Shown: piece after piece, positions 11,740-22,500 of the stretch
Layout of the letters: each line of letters begins with the position of its first letter
How positions within the stretch are numbered: position 1 is the first letter of the stretch
Source of the DNA: Skeletonema tropicum
Lineage: Eukaryota > Bacillariophyta > Thalassiosirophyceae > Thalassiosirales > Thalassiosiraceae
Reading direction: 5' to 3'
Assembly: GCA_037178625.1 (NCBI GenBank)
Contig: CM074133.1
Span: 930,001 to 994,000 of the forward strand
Length of the DNA stretch: 64,000 nucleotides
Notes under the pieces: generated by a model
What the model was told of the DNA's origin: nothing
What the model saw: the letters and a program-made list of their open reading frames with translations, nothing else
Database searches by the model: none
Made by a program: the position numbers and the translations under genes

Positions 11740-12663
11740 CTATGAACTGACTCCAGCAACCTCATGAATCACAACTGATCCCTGCCGTAGCTGCTCGATA
11801 CCATTCTCCATCTTGGATACAAAAGGATATGCGTCATACTTGTCACTGCACTTCCTTCCACTCATACTGGTAGATGTGGGGCCACAGGTCGTATTCCAAA
11901 AGTTTGGCTTTCCACCATCAGGATGCGTTTCAAAGTCGCGTAACTGTATTGGCATGTTGGTAGCTGGTATTGGCACTCGCTCTGTACCAAACAGTTCTGT
12001 TCGAAATGGAAACCAGGCATCATATGGGTAGACAGGGGGTCTAGGTAAGTACGAACGAGCTTTCCTATAAAATTCTCCGCGTTCAAATCCGGTCGTGGGT
12101 GGCCAACACACGTCACGTTCTTAGATTCAATATTCTTGTACATGAACACATCAATGTATGTGTCAAAATCTTTTGTCTTATATACCTGAAATCCAAAGTC
12201 TGCTTCTATAATGGTGAGATTCAGATGTGGTTGCGTATCAAGTGCTGTTTGCATTACTCTTTCGACCTGAACTGGATCAGTTGAGAATACGGCGAGCGGC
12301 GAGATCGACGTCTTTTTCGTTGAATGGGATGACCCCATGATGTCTCAAGGCACCTACAAGCGACCCGAAAGTTAGTGCAACATTGATGTGCTGGTTTTGG
12401 AACTCTTCAATAAGCTTATAAGTCAGTGCATACGTATGAGCGAGATTGTTCAATCGATTCTTGGTTTCCTCGACTATGAAATCACCGTGTACTATCCTGT
12501 GCTCTTTTAGAAGTGTTGACTCTATCTCAGCAACAGTAGGTACAGCTTGCATCTTTTGAATGGGTTCCTCTCTATCATTTCCCACAACGTCTTTCATTGT
12601 GTATTGTGTGCTCGACATCAGAGGTGAAAAAAACGGGTCTGCGAACTGGGTTGTAGCCCTCAA
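11740..12663 (-). pseudogene. LicD/fukutin-family nucleotidyltransferase-like gene, frame-broken
   Basis: Minus strand. The first frame (12663-12277; first ATG at 12618) carries the LicD signature TFGSLVGALRHHGVIPF followed by KDVDLA, the usual place of the catalytic acidic pair. It is then thrown out of frame by a 7-bp tandem duplication (CGGCGAG twice, 12290-12303). The second frame continues AVFSTDPVQV to about 12070, where one T of a T run (minus strand) is missing. The third continues FYRKARSYLPRPPVYPYD and VPIPATNMPIQL to a stop at 11740. LicD/fukutin proteins transfer phospho-sugar or phosphocholine units onto glycans. With two frame breaks this copy is probably dead. Its upstream end runs into repeat DNA and may be truncated. 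Confidence 0.7.
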
Positions 12664-12748
12664 TCTGTTGCGTTGCTTGGGGGTTGGGGGAAGTCGGGGG
12701 ACTCAAAGGGGTCCTTGGGGGGACTCAACTTCTCCGCCCGATCAAAAT

Positions 12749-12857
12749 AATCATAAGCCTGACCCGCCAAAACACGTGGGCGAACAAAACCATTTTTTCA
12801 CACACCTCCACCATAAGCCTGACCCGCCAAAACACGTGGGCGAACAAAACCATTTTA
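12749..12857. repeat. 46-bp direct repeat, two copies
   Basis: CATAAGCCTGACCCGCCAAA, followed by ACACGTGGGCGAACAAAACC and ATTTT, occurs at about 12750 and again at about 12812. The spacer and start (TTTTTTCACACACCTCCACC, 12793-12812) are an imperfect inverted match to GGTGGAGGTGTCAAAAAAAT near 13222-13241, and CATAAGCCTG is inverted as CAGGCTTATG at about 13270. Confidence 0.75.
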
Positions 12858-12859
12858 GC

Positions 12860-13676
12860 ATGGTAAATTGGCCGTAGGGAGGTCGATAGGCTGACAAATG
12901 TACTCTACTTTATGCCCAAAACGATGATAGAACCGTTTTAGTCTATATCTCAGGAGATGAATCCTAGTCAGGATAGTTTGGGTTGCATCAGCCCCCCAAG
13001 AAACAGTGGTTCCATTCTAAGCTAGAGTTTGTTAGCCAAATTTGTCTAGCAAATACTATGGGTAAACAAAAATGCATATCTCAGCGAGAAAATGAGATAT
13101 TAGTACGATTCCTTTGTATACAATATTCGCATTAATACACTCTAAAGGACTGTATCATTGGTTATGTCTATATATTGTCTATATCTGAAATAAAATTCGG
13201 GGCTAGTTAGTAGGCCGCCATGGTGGAGGTGTCAAAAAAATGTTGCGTGCGTCCAGGGCGCGCGTAAGACAGGCTTATGGTAAATTGGCCGTAGGGAGGT
13301 CGATAGGCTGACAAATGTACTCTACTTTATGCCCAAAACGATGATAGAACCGTTTTAGTCTATATCTCAGGAGATGAATCCTAGTCAGGATAGTTTGGGT
13401 TGCATCAGCCCCCCAAGAAACAGTGGTTCCATTCTAAGCTAGGGTTTGTTAGCCAAATTTGTCTAGCAAATACTATGGGTAAACAAAAATGCATATCTCA
13501 GCGAGAAAATGAGATATTAGTACGATTCCTTTGTATATAATATTCGCATTAATACACTCTAAAGGACTGTATCATTGGTTATGTCTATCTTTTCTATATC
13601 TGAAATAAAATTCGGGGCTAGATAGGCCGCCATGGTGGAGGTGTCAAAAAAATGGTTGCGTGCGTCCAGAGCGCGC
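12860..13676. repeat. 417-bp tandem duplication, about 97% identical copies
   Basis: Copy 1 is 12860-13263 and copy 2 is 13277-13676. Both begin ATGGTAAATTGGCCGTAGGG and end with a GTGCGTCCAG-GCGCGC stretch; the offset is 417. Only a few differences are visible (for example AGAGTTTG/AGGGTTTG and GTATACAA/GTATATAA, plus a short indel near the end). There is no coding frame. The 13-bp joint (GTAAGACAGGCTT) and the 46-bp repeat just upstream give inverted ends, so this may be a non-autonomous mobile element that duplicated in tandem. Confidence 0.85.
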
Positions 13677-13794
13677 TATGTCGAGCTGCCTGAAACACAT
13701 GTTATGTGGTAGTGGCTATTGACTAGAGTGGCAGTATCGCATCATTTCAGCTTGTCCATGGTCGGCGCAGTTAAAGAGTGACATTCCAACAATC

Positions 13795-15942
13795 ATGCAA
13801 TCATCAATCCGAGGGAGAAAGCGGCTGCCACACAGTAGCAGCGCTTACAATGAAAACAGCTCCGCCGCCAACAATCATAATAATTTCACAGCACGACGAT
13901 CCACCACATCCAGATCCAATAATATCAAAGCAGCCATCATGATACTGTTATTATGTGGTATGGTCTTTGGATCATTTTATCTATCGTATGGTGTGGTTCA
14001 ACAGAGTATCAAACTGCATCAGCAATCTGTGCCACGTAAGAATGAGGATAAAGTGAAAGATTTTGCTGCAAAAAAAGAGGATGGGGCAACTGTTGTCCAA
14101 CCAACCGACAAGAAGGATTTATCGACAAAAAAAGAAGAACAACAACAACCACCACCACCTATCAATTCGGACAAGTGTGCATTTCGATCCTACCCCAAAA
14201 GCAGATTGTACGGCCTAAATGAAAAAGTGCAACCCAACTTTTTATCCACTGATGCAACCTACATTCGGGGCGAGTTGCCGATCATTCTAAATCCAATTGA
14301 AAAGGATGACGCACCAATAATTACCACCAGCGGCAGCGTTAGCAGTGGTATCACGAATAATGTTATGGAACAAACTGCTCCAGTAAAGCCGTGTTTGGAT
14401 ACAACATCCTGGGAGACACTATTGGATAAATCAACCAATCGGGATCGACTTCCGTTTACGGATGGGCATAATCCGAGTGTTGTCTCTATTGCTCCCAACC
14501 CTTATTTATTAGGAACCAACATTAATGAAAGCGATGACAGCAACAAACAACAACATGTACGATTGGATCCCCAACATCTAACCGCACTAACAACCACCTT
14601 CCCCACCTATCCACTTGACAAATTATTCCTCGCCGTGACAATCTTCGGCAATGGACAATGCAAATTTGGTTTATCAGAAGAGGAAGTCACAGAGTATAAT
14701 TTTAGTACGTATAATGATCCACCAGATGGGAAGAGGACTGTGATTGCTGTTATGACTCCGCCCATGCCGTTGAAAGGTGAAGAAGAGCAGCAACAAACTA
14801 CTCCATTTCAAATATTGGGACAGACCACCCTCCTCCTAGAACGAGATGTCAAATACGGTACCAAAAACCGACCAGGCAAATTCATTGCAGCTCAACCCAA
14901 CCCCCAGGGAGGAGGATATACACGCATCCATCAAGAATTTGATGATCCACGATTCTTTTTCCATCAGGGACGATTGTGGGTGTTGTATCGCAATGGTCCA
15001 TTGTTTGGGTATCAGGATCAGATTCAGAATCCGGTTCATTTTGAATTGGTAAAGGATGAAGAAGGGGGTGGGGAGGAGGGTGGGAAAGGAAAGTTCATTG
15101 CCTATGTCAAGGCTAGTGAAACTGTACGTGTTTGTTGTGGAAGGAATATTGCATTGATTTCCGAAGAGCCACGTGTTGTCAGTGATAATGATGGTGGTAG
15201 TGGTAATGATATTGATGGGGAAAACGCAGAGGTGGCATGGATGCCGAGTGGTGGTTTGAAAGCATTAACTTGGGTTGATCCTGTTACAGTTGTAGATGTT
15301 GATTTGGGTGATGTGACAAATAAGTTGTTGAAGGATCATCGTCGTCAACTGTCAGAGTCAGAGATCTATAAGGAGGTAGAAGATGAGGTAATACTACACA
15401 CAGATGTAGGAAGAACAATCCCACATCATCGTCGTCGATTGGGGTCGGCAAAGAAGCCCAAGTCGAATATACACGGTACCAATGGGTACTTGGTCCCACT
15501 CCCATCATCTGGTGAACTATTGGGTATTGCTCACTTTCATCGACCGGAACATCGCAAAGAATCCAATTATGCTCTGCATGGTCATCATTATACTCATGCC
15601 TTTTTCACCATTGCGAGGCAGCAGCAACAACAACAGACAAGTAATGGTGGGGGTGATGAAAACACATCATTCCAATTGAAACGTATCTCAAATGAATTCT
15701 TATTCCGAGCTCTCTCTGTACCTATTGGAGAGAAGGAATCACCAAATGATGGAGATATAATTCAATTTGCATCCGGTCTCGATGTTTATGGGAGTGATAT
15801 TGACGGAAAGTTAGTTCTATCGTATGGCATAAATGATTGTGAAGGTGCAGTAATGACAATATCGATGGCAAAGCTGCAACAGATGTTGATTGAAGTAGAG
15901 CCGGGACAAGAAGTTGTTGATTTGATGAGAGCGTCAAGGTAG
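13795..15942 (+). CDS. Type II membrane protein with a GH43/GH130-like beta-propeller signature
   Basis: Single exon, 715 aa, ATG at 13795. The N-terminus is a basic, Ser/Asn-rich cytosolic tail, then one membrane anchor (about residues 45-67, IKAAIMILLLCGMVFGSFYL), a Lys/Glu/Gln stem and a large lumenal domain: the layout of a Golgi enzyme. The domain shows a DPR block (FDDPRFFFHQGRLWVLYRNG, about residue 381), HGHHYTHAFF, and near the C-terminus IQFASGLDV and LSYGINDCEGAVMTISM. DPRF-x-G-L-x-x-Y followed by a late L-SYG-NDCE strand is typical of five-bladed propellers of glycoside hydrolases and phosphorylases and related glycan-handling proteins. Exact activity cannot be told. Poly-Gln and Gly/Asp loops are inserted between strands. 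Confidence 0.65.
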   Translation: MQSSIRGRKRLPHSSSAYNENSSAANNHNNFTARRSTTSRSNNIKAAIMILLLCGMVFGSFYLSYGVVQQSIKLHQQSVPRKNEDKVKDFAAKKEDGATVVQPTDKKDLSTKKEEQQQPPPPINSDKCAFRSYPKSRLYGLNEKVQPNFLSTDATYIRGELPIILNPIEKDDAPIITTSGSVSSGITNNVMEQTAPVKPCLDTTSWETLLDKSTNRDRLPFTDGHNPSVVSIAPNPYLLGTNINESDDSNKQQHVRLDPQHLTALTTTFPTYPLDKLFLAVTIFGNGQCKFGLSEEEVTEYNFSTYNDPPDGKRTVIAVMTPPMPLKGEEEQQQTTPFQILGQTTLLLERDVKYGTKNRPGKFIAAQPNPQGGGYTRIHQEFDDPRFFFHQGRLWVLYRNGPLFGYQDQIQNPVHFELVKDEEGGGEEGGKGKFIAYVKASETVRVCCGRNIALISEEPRVVSDNDGGSGNDIDGENAEVAWMPSGGLKALTWVDPVTVVDVDLGDVTNKLLKDHRRQLSESEIYKEVEDEVILHTDVGRTIPHHRRRLGSAKKPKSNIHGTNGYLVPLPSSGELLGIAHFHRPEHRKESNYALHGHHYTHAFFTIARQQQQQQTSNGGGDENTSFQLKRISNEFLFRALSVPIGEKESPNDGDIIQFASGLDVYGSDIDGKLVLSYGINDCEGAVMTISMAKLQQMLIEVEPGQEVVDLMRASR

Positions 15943-17678
15943 AGATAGCAGTGTTTAATGCATAACAATAAAGGCGTAGTTACTGCACTATTATTCTTTG
16001 ACAGAGACAGGCATACGACTTCGTAGCTGATCTGAGAGGTCCCGAGTGAGCTGGCCAGCAGCACTACATTCTACCGTGTCGTATATATCCATCGTCGTCA
16101 ATTTGTGCATGGGCATCTTCTAGTGGCTCATTATACTCGGTGGCGATACTATACAAGCACATTGGCACTCCCCAGGCGGATCGATGCAGTAAAAGCGATG
16201 CTACAACCTCGTAGCTGATATGAGAGATCCGGTGTGGGCTGGCCAGCAGCACCACATTCTACCATATCGTTTGCTACGTTAAAAGCAAGGGAAGGGATTT
16301 TGATGAAACTTATTCAGGAATGTAGGAAGTTAGCTTAGCTACGAAGGCTTGTGCCGGAAAGAGATGAAATAGTTCCCCCTTGCTGTTGTAAGAAGGCATA
16401 AACGCATCACCAAGAAAAAGCAAGCTTAATCTGGATCAAGGCGGGATAGTTCACGGGAAGTAATACGCGTAACCTTGATCTTCGGTAACGTAGTCAAGCC
16501 GGAGCTTACCGATGCTGTTCTTCGAATATATTTGCAGGATACCAAATATGGATACGGAGTAGAGCATTCAAGGGCATCGACGATATCAGCTGTATCAGAG
16601 ATGGAGTCCAAGTCTGCTTCACAAGCGAACCTTTGAATGGGTCATCCGTCACCTCTTTCCAAATGTATCCTGGCGAGTCGAAGGGAATAGGTACTTCACT
16701 ACTTAGCTCGCTGATTATTTTAACGAAGAGCTGTTACCATCGATTACAAAAAGTTGGCAGCGGATGACATGAATATGAGACAGAACATCTTCAAGCTTGG
16801 CACTGCTGAGATGCATCGAGCATTGAATGAGACGCCGTGATGAGACTTTGTTAGAAGATCGCTCCAGGGAAGATGGCTACGATTTGAAAGAGGGAGAAAA
16901 TGCGGTTTGTTAGATGAGGGTAGGGCAACAATACTTATGAAAGAATATTCATTTGCCACCGAAGAATAAGAGTAGAGTCGGATCTTTGATGCGTTTGTTG
17001 GGGTTAAGTTTCAATGAGATCGACTGGTGGTTTGACGACGGATTTATTGGTCTTGGCCAACCTTAGGATACCGATGTGATGCCCTCCACTGAGGTGAAAC
17101 AAACATCCATTATATGCCTCTCGACTCCAAATGGCGTCCTGCGTGTGGAATCGTTGCGTTGGACGAGTGTACATATTAGTTTTGGTGCCTGGGTTGTAAT
17201 GTTGCAACTTATGCATCTTTCTACTTTAAAATTTCTGTTAAGATATATGATTCATCTCTGCTTTGTTCGGTGTCATCACTCTCGCTCAAGATCAAGATCT
17301 TTGATCACATAAGGAGAAATAAAGGGATTTCGGGAGATCCAAGGGTAAATAAGCCGCCAACCCTGCTTATTCATCCTTGGGGAGATCTAATTCTCCTACA
17401 GCTCTCAATAGCTGCGTCTTCATCCTATTGCTTGATTGTCTATTCATATTCTTTCAATAGCACAGTATTTGTCTTCCCTCTTGCTACTTCTACGAAGGAC
17501 GATTGGCAGCCTACTATTCGCCCTACTGTCGCCTCTACTATCTTCCTCAGCCTCGCCCCAAGCAAGCTGCAAGCTCACAGCTCACCCACCATAACCACCA
17601 ACCACCCACAACCGAGCATGTCTATGAGAGGCACAACATCCTCAACTAACCAATGCGGTTGCTTAACATCTCCTCTTT
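15943..17678. other. Intergenic, about 1.7 kb, with a short direct repeat and a possible coding relic
   Basis: No intact gene. About 65 bp at 16021-16085 is repeated at 16209-16273 with roughly 85% identity (CGTAGCTGAT-TGAGAG, then GCTGGCCAGCAGCAC and CATTCTACC). A minus-strand coding-like stretch is listed separately. 17300-17678 is presumably the 5' region of the methyltransferase gene. Confidence 0.5.
16506..16735 (-). pseudogene. Possible minus-strand coding relic
   Basis: A frame of about 75 codons with no start is open to a TAA at 16506-16508 and has a natural amino-acid texture (PIPFDSPGYIWKEVTDDPF, then LRIHIWYPANIF). A neighbouring minus-strand frame (17216-17004) also looks protein-like. 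I recognise no family. It could be a decayed gene lying between about 17.2 and 16.4 kb, or chance. Confidence 0.3.
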
Positions 17679-19529
17679 ATGATGCTTCTCTCTACTGTGC
17701 GATCTGTGAGGGCCGCCTTAGTGGTCATTCTTCTTCCGGCGATATTAAAGTTAGCCTGTAGCTTCCAATCGAGATACATCAACTTCCACATCACACATCA
17801 CTCCAAGCGCAGTGCTCTGATCACATCGATCGATATAAAATGTAGTCAAAATGTAGAAGGAGAAGATAATTGGGATAAAGACCTGCAGCAAGAGGCGGCC
17901 GCAGCTCTTCTTCCAGTGTTCTTTCCTGAGCATGAAGACGAAAAGTTGACCGCCGAGATTGCATTGAAGCGTCTGCTTCGGAAGAAATATTCTCAGCGGC
18001 AGCACAACAATCACTCTCAGAATACAACCACAACCTCAGATCAAAACAAATCAATGAATAAGTCGAGGGCGAGACTTGCAGAATTAATTTTGGGAACGAG
18101 TGTTATGCGATTGCGTCATTTTGTAGTTGCTGCTGTTGCACAGGGCACATCTACTTCTTTCCCTCTTCCGCACCCATTAATTTATAATGAGCTCTCTCCA
18201 TATTTCAAAGAAAAACAAATAATATGTGACTTTACAACATGCAGTGTACAAGAGAGAATGAGCATGTGCGAATTGATGGTGAGAGAGCATGCCAATTATA
18301 TTGTATCGAAAGATTCTACGCAACAACTGGAGCCCATCAAAGCACTCGTGGATGGTAGCGATGACTTAGCGCTCATACTTGCCATTGAGCATAGCATACC
18401 ATTATTCCTTGCCTCTTCATTAATCTCCCAGTATGGATTTGACACAGCGAAGCAAATATGTTTGTTGATGAACGAGCCTGGACCAATAACAATACGGAAG
18501 AATGCAATACAGTTCAAAGGAACTGATGATGAGTTATGCAAGTGGCTGTCGGAGAATGATGGTGTGGAAGCTTCGCCGATGAAGAATATACTGAGAAGAC
18601 AGAATATGGAGATAGGTTATGATCTTGATAAAGTGAAACAATACAAAAGCAATGGACAAGTATTTGGACAATTACCTCCGCCAGCAGGTTGCATTTGTAT
18701 CAATCCACCCTCGGGTGGTAGGGGCAGGAAGAAGCTGCCAAAATCTATTTGGAGCATGTCAAGTTATCAGGAAGGATTCTTTGAAGTCCAGGATGCAGGC
18801 TCTCAGTGTATTGTCGAGGCGTTGGACTTGATTTCTCCTTCAATGGGTGACAGTACGAGCGTTTTGGATTACTGTGCTGGCAACGGAGGCAAAACATTTG
18901 CAATCACGTCAGCTGTTTTTGACCGCACGATAGAGTCAGAGAGTGATGATTACGACGGCAATGCAGTTGTAACAAGTCACGATGTCGTAGATGAGCGACT
19001 TCGTCAAATCAAAGGAAGTTTAAGTCGGGTGGGTTTCGATCTTGATAAGGTTACGGGTATTGCTGAGTGTAAGCAAAACAATCTTAGCTGTACGCTTCAA
19101 ACGGTATCACCAAAAGATCTGAAAGAATTAAATGAAAGTGGTGTAAAATTTGACTTTGTGCTGGTGGATGCACCTTGCTCAAGCTCGGGTGTTCTCCGTC
19201 GACGTCCTTCTCAACGATGGCTAATGACCAAGGAGGATACACTCCGAAGTCTTCCCGACCTTCAATTAGATATTATTCAAAAGGCATCATCATTCGTCAA
19301 ATTTAACGGCACTCTGGTTTACGCTACATGCTCCCTACTTGAGGAGGAGAATGAAAACGTGATGAGATCTTTCGAAAAATCTGAAGTCTTCGCGAATGGG
19401 GGCTTTGTTCCTTTCCACTTCTCATCGGATGGTGATGGCAGTAGAGACCACGAAATCACACTGCTGCCTTCAGATTGGAACGATGGCTTCTTCTTCGCTC
19501 GTTATAGAAAAGGGTATGGTAGTTTATAA
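17679..19529 (+). CDS. RsmB/NSUN-type RNA (cytosine-5)-methyltransferase, probably plastid-targeted
   Basis: Single exon, 616 aa. The C-terminal half is a class I SAM-dependent methyltransferase: VLDYCAGNGGKTFAI (SAM motif), FVLVDAPCSSSGVLRR with the catalytic-type cysteine of motif IV (about C500), YATCSLLEEENENV with the second cysteine of motif VI (about C551), and the NDGFFFARYRK ending of the Sun/RsmB/NOP2 family, which methylates cytosine C5 in rRNA or tRNA. A lead-in block EGFFEVQDAGSQCI is also typical. The N-terminus (MMLLSTVRSV...LPAILKLACSFQSRY) is a signal peptide with a Cys-Ser-Phe junction resembling the diatom ASAFAP plastid-import motif, so I infer import into the plastid. The 3' end lies 45 bp from the convergent deubiquitinase gene. 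Confidence 0.88.
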   Translation: MMLLSTVRSVRAALVVILLPAILKLACSFQSRYINFHITHHSKRSALITSIDIKCSQNVEGEDNWDKDLQQEAAAALLPVFFPEHEDEKLTAEIALKRLLRKKYSQRQHNNHSQNTTTTSDQNKSMNKSRARLAELILGTSVMRLRHFVVAAVAQGTSTSFPLPHPLIYNELSPYFKEKQIICDFTTCSVQERMSMCELMVREHANYIVSKDSTQQLEPIKALVDGSDDLALILAIEHSIPLFLASSLISQYGFDTAKQICLLMNEPGPITIRKNAIQFKGTDDELCKWLSENDGVEASPMKNILRRQNMEIGYDLDKVKQYKSNGQVFGQLPPPAGCICINPPSGGRGRKKLPKSIWSMSSYQEGFFEVQDAGSQCIVEALDLISPSMGDSTSVLDYCAGNGGKTFAITSAVFDRTIESESDDYDGNAVVTSHDVVDERLRQIKGSLSRVGFDLDKVTGIAECKQNNLSCTLQTVSPKDLKELNESGVKFDFVLVDAPCSSSGVLRRRPSQRWLMTKEDTLRSLPDLQLDIIQKASSFVKFNGTLVYATCSLLEEENENVMRSFEKSEVFANGGFVPFHFSSDGDGSRDHEITLLPSDWNDGFFFARYRKGYGSL

Positions 19530-19574
19530 AGAGTCATATATTTTATTGCACAATGTATGAAGCAATCCTCATAG

Positions 19575-22500
19575 TTAGGCAAAATACTTTGACTTTTGTC
19601 CAGCCAGCTCATCGTCATCGTCCCTGCGTGTTTTTAGCTCTCTATCAATGATATTCCTCATAGCTTTCAACTTAGACGTTGTCGTCTGACCAGCAACCGT
19701 CTCAAATTCATCGATACTAGGTGAATCAGGATCATTATTTTGCATTGCCTCGGTCTGGGATGCTTCTCTCTTTCTTTTCGCAAGAGAAGTCGCCATCGCA
19801 TGTTGTTGCTGCAGGTACTTCTGGGCAGATTTAAAAGAACGAAATTTCTCCCCGGTGGGAGAGAAATAGATTTTGTCTTCTATTCGACTTCTTTTCCTCG
19901 ATACAACGTGTACAGTCCACCCGGGTCCAATGTCCAGAGCATCCATGATAGTGCAGTTGCTATCATGCATTGCACACTGATCGTCACATTTGCGCCACTT
20001 AGAGCTATCCTGAACAATAACAAGCGGTTCCATCTCCAACTCCGTGCTGGTTTCATCTTCTTCAAAACGGTCCACGACGATACTCGGCATTCCGTCGGGC
20101 GACTCCTTTTTCGCCTTGCTTGAGTCAATAATCATAATCTCGTCCGGGTCAGTCTGGTGGATGTCTTGATTTGACTCGCTACGCGCTTCGCTGGGATTAG
20201 AATCTTCTTTGAGTTCATCTACCACCATGTCAGATATCTCCTTCCCTCCAGAGGAATCTTCTTCCAACTTCGCCTCGTCTACATCTACGATCGTGTCTTC
20301 TTTCGAGTCTTTCGCAGAAGTATTCTGCTCTATTTCGGAATTTTGTGATAGTGACGATTGCAAGAAAGTTCCCTGAAACCCTCTTTCTTGGCGCTTCCTG
20401 ACCTTCTTCCCTCGATCTACAACGTCAGCAGTCTTCCATCCACCGCAAGCCTTATCCGATAGAGTTGCGATGATGGCATCTTCTTCGTCTCTTTCTTCCT
20501 TGGACATTCGTTTCCCTGCCCCTCGCTTATTTTGTGCGGCGGAGTCTTCGTAAGACATGATCACATGAATTGTGTGCTCATCCTCTGTTGTAAAATTATC
20601 GTTGCAAGTCGACTTTGAAATCAGATCTTGCATTGTATCGTCGTCGCTGGCATGAGTTAGCTCAGTAACAGATGGCTCTTCCAATTGCTGAGTCATAATG
20701 TAAAGCCGTTGGTTGCGCACTCTCTCGCGACTTACTTGGTAAAGAAGTAATCTAAAATGAGCCAAATTTCCATCTAGAGCCATCTCGACGACGTGGTTAG
20801 GAAACGCTCCTTTGGCCTTGCGCTTTCGCAGGCCCCTTCGTTGGTTCGTGGCTTCTTGGGCTTCATGGGAAGATGTATTTACTGCAATTGAAGATGCCGC
20901 AACGTCGATATTCATGCCACTTTCAATTTGATGCACAATTATTTTGCAAATAGGTCCGTTATTGTCTTCTTCGATGGGAACAACTTCTGCTTTTGCTGGT
21001 GCAGCCACTGCTCCTTCTTCTTTCTGGCAAATGATGCCGTTATCCAAATACTCATCACCAAAAAGTGAGACTGCGCAGCCATCAGTGCAAAGAGTTGGTT
21101 GGACGTTTACACTCGGTGTGCCATCTTGAATGGAGATAGACACAGTTGGGGTGAATTGACCTAGCCCGGTCGAACTATCCCCATGCAAAATTGCTTCCAA
21201 ACATGAGAGCGATGCGATAAAACTTCGGAACTCATCTTCAAGTAATAATTCAAACTTAGCTGCACTCATCGATGACAGCCATTTTTTCAATTCATTGAAG
21301 TCATCATTTATCGCATCAATATCTGGAGAAGGAAAGCCAACAGCCATCCTATGCTTGTCGCAAAGAAGGGATCGAAAGTTCCACTTTCGTGCTGAACTAT
21401 CATCTGAGCTAAAATTGAAGAGCAAATCATTGAGTTGCTTTCTAATGAAGTCATTCGTTTTCCTGGCCTTTTTTGCCTTGACAACGCAATCATAAGCATC
21501 TCTCCAGCGCTGTATCTCACGACACTGAACAATATAGCAAGTAAGTTTGTTTCCCTTGTCTCCTGAGTGCTCAAGAAACATATCAATTTCGGGTGGTGTA
21601 TTGCTGCATGCATCTCCTTCATTCCCACCTTTAGTATAAAGATCTCTCAGTGTGCCTGGTTCCTTAATTTGATTCCTCCATTCTGTCAGTTTCACCGGAA
21701 ACAGCTCCTCCTTTTGCTTTTCTTGGAAGCAAGCAGCACAGTTACCCAGAGATTCCTCCATCTTCGGCTCAAACTTGTGAGAAATTGCATTGGGAAACAC
21801 TTGGAGTATCTTCGACCAAACTGAACCAGGAACTAACCTCACGCTACGACGCTTGTGCATTGCGAGGCACTTGCTGTGTTCGCAAGTTATTGTTGTGTTC
21901 ACTTGACAATCGAGGCCTGCGTTGTCAGACGATTCCGTCTTCATTTTTTCACCAGTCCCAATTAGATTTGTAGCCTCAGTACCGACGCCTTCTAAATTGA
22001 CATCGTCGATCCCTCCGTAATGGGAAACATCCTTCTTCGCTTTTTTAATGCCTTTCATTGTGGCCAAATTAGATTCGACGCATTTTCTCAGAGAAGTGAT
22101 CCACGGTCGATAGATGACGAAGACTTCAGATTGAGACAAATCTGAGTCAAGATCGAAATCGTTTTGTCCAGCGGCCAAGTCTTCATAGATAGACATCAAT
22201 GTCTGAAAAGTCGCCAACTTTTTCCTGCCCTCGCTTTGAAATTGAATGCCGCATGGCTTACAGATAAAATTGCTGTTCTCCACTGCATGATCTTCAAAGG
22301 TAACTGCCGTTGTAGACAGCGATCCGTTCTCACATTCTTCGTCCTGTTTGAACAGTGTCAATTCGTCCACCACAATCCTATTCAGCTCTCTATACAGCTC
22401 GCGTGACAGCAGCTTCCCCCTTCTCACCGCTCTTGGGTGGAGTCCAGTTGAATGAGTGCACAGAAGCTTGCAATCCTCAAGCTCGTTTGAATCAGCATTA

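Noticed and set aside
17270..17761. 163-codon plus-strand frame just before the methyltransferase
   Set aside because: Thr/Ser/Pro-rich leader-like sequence overlapping the real start; more likely 5' untranslated region.
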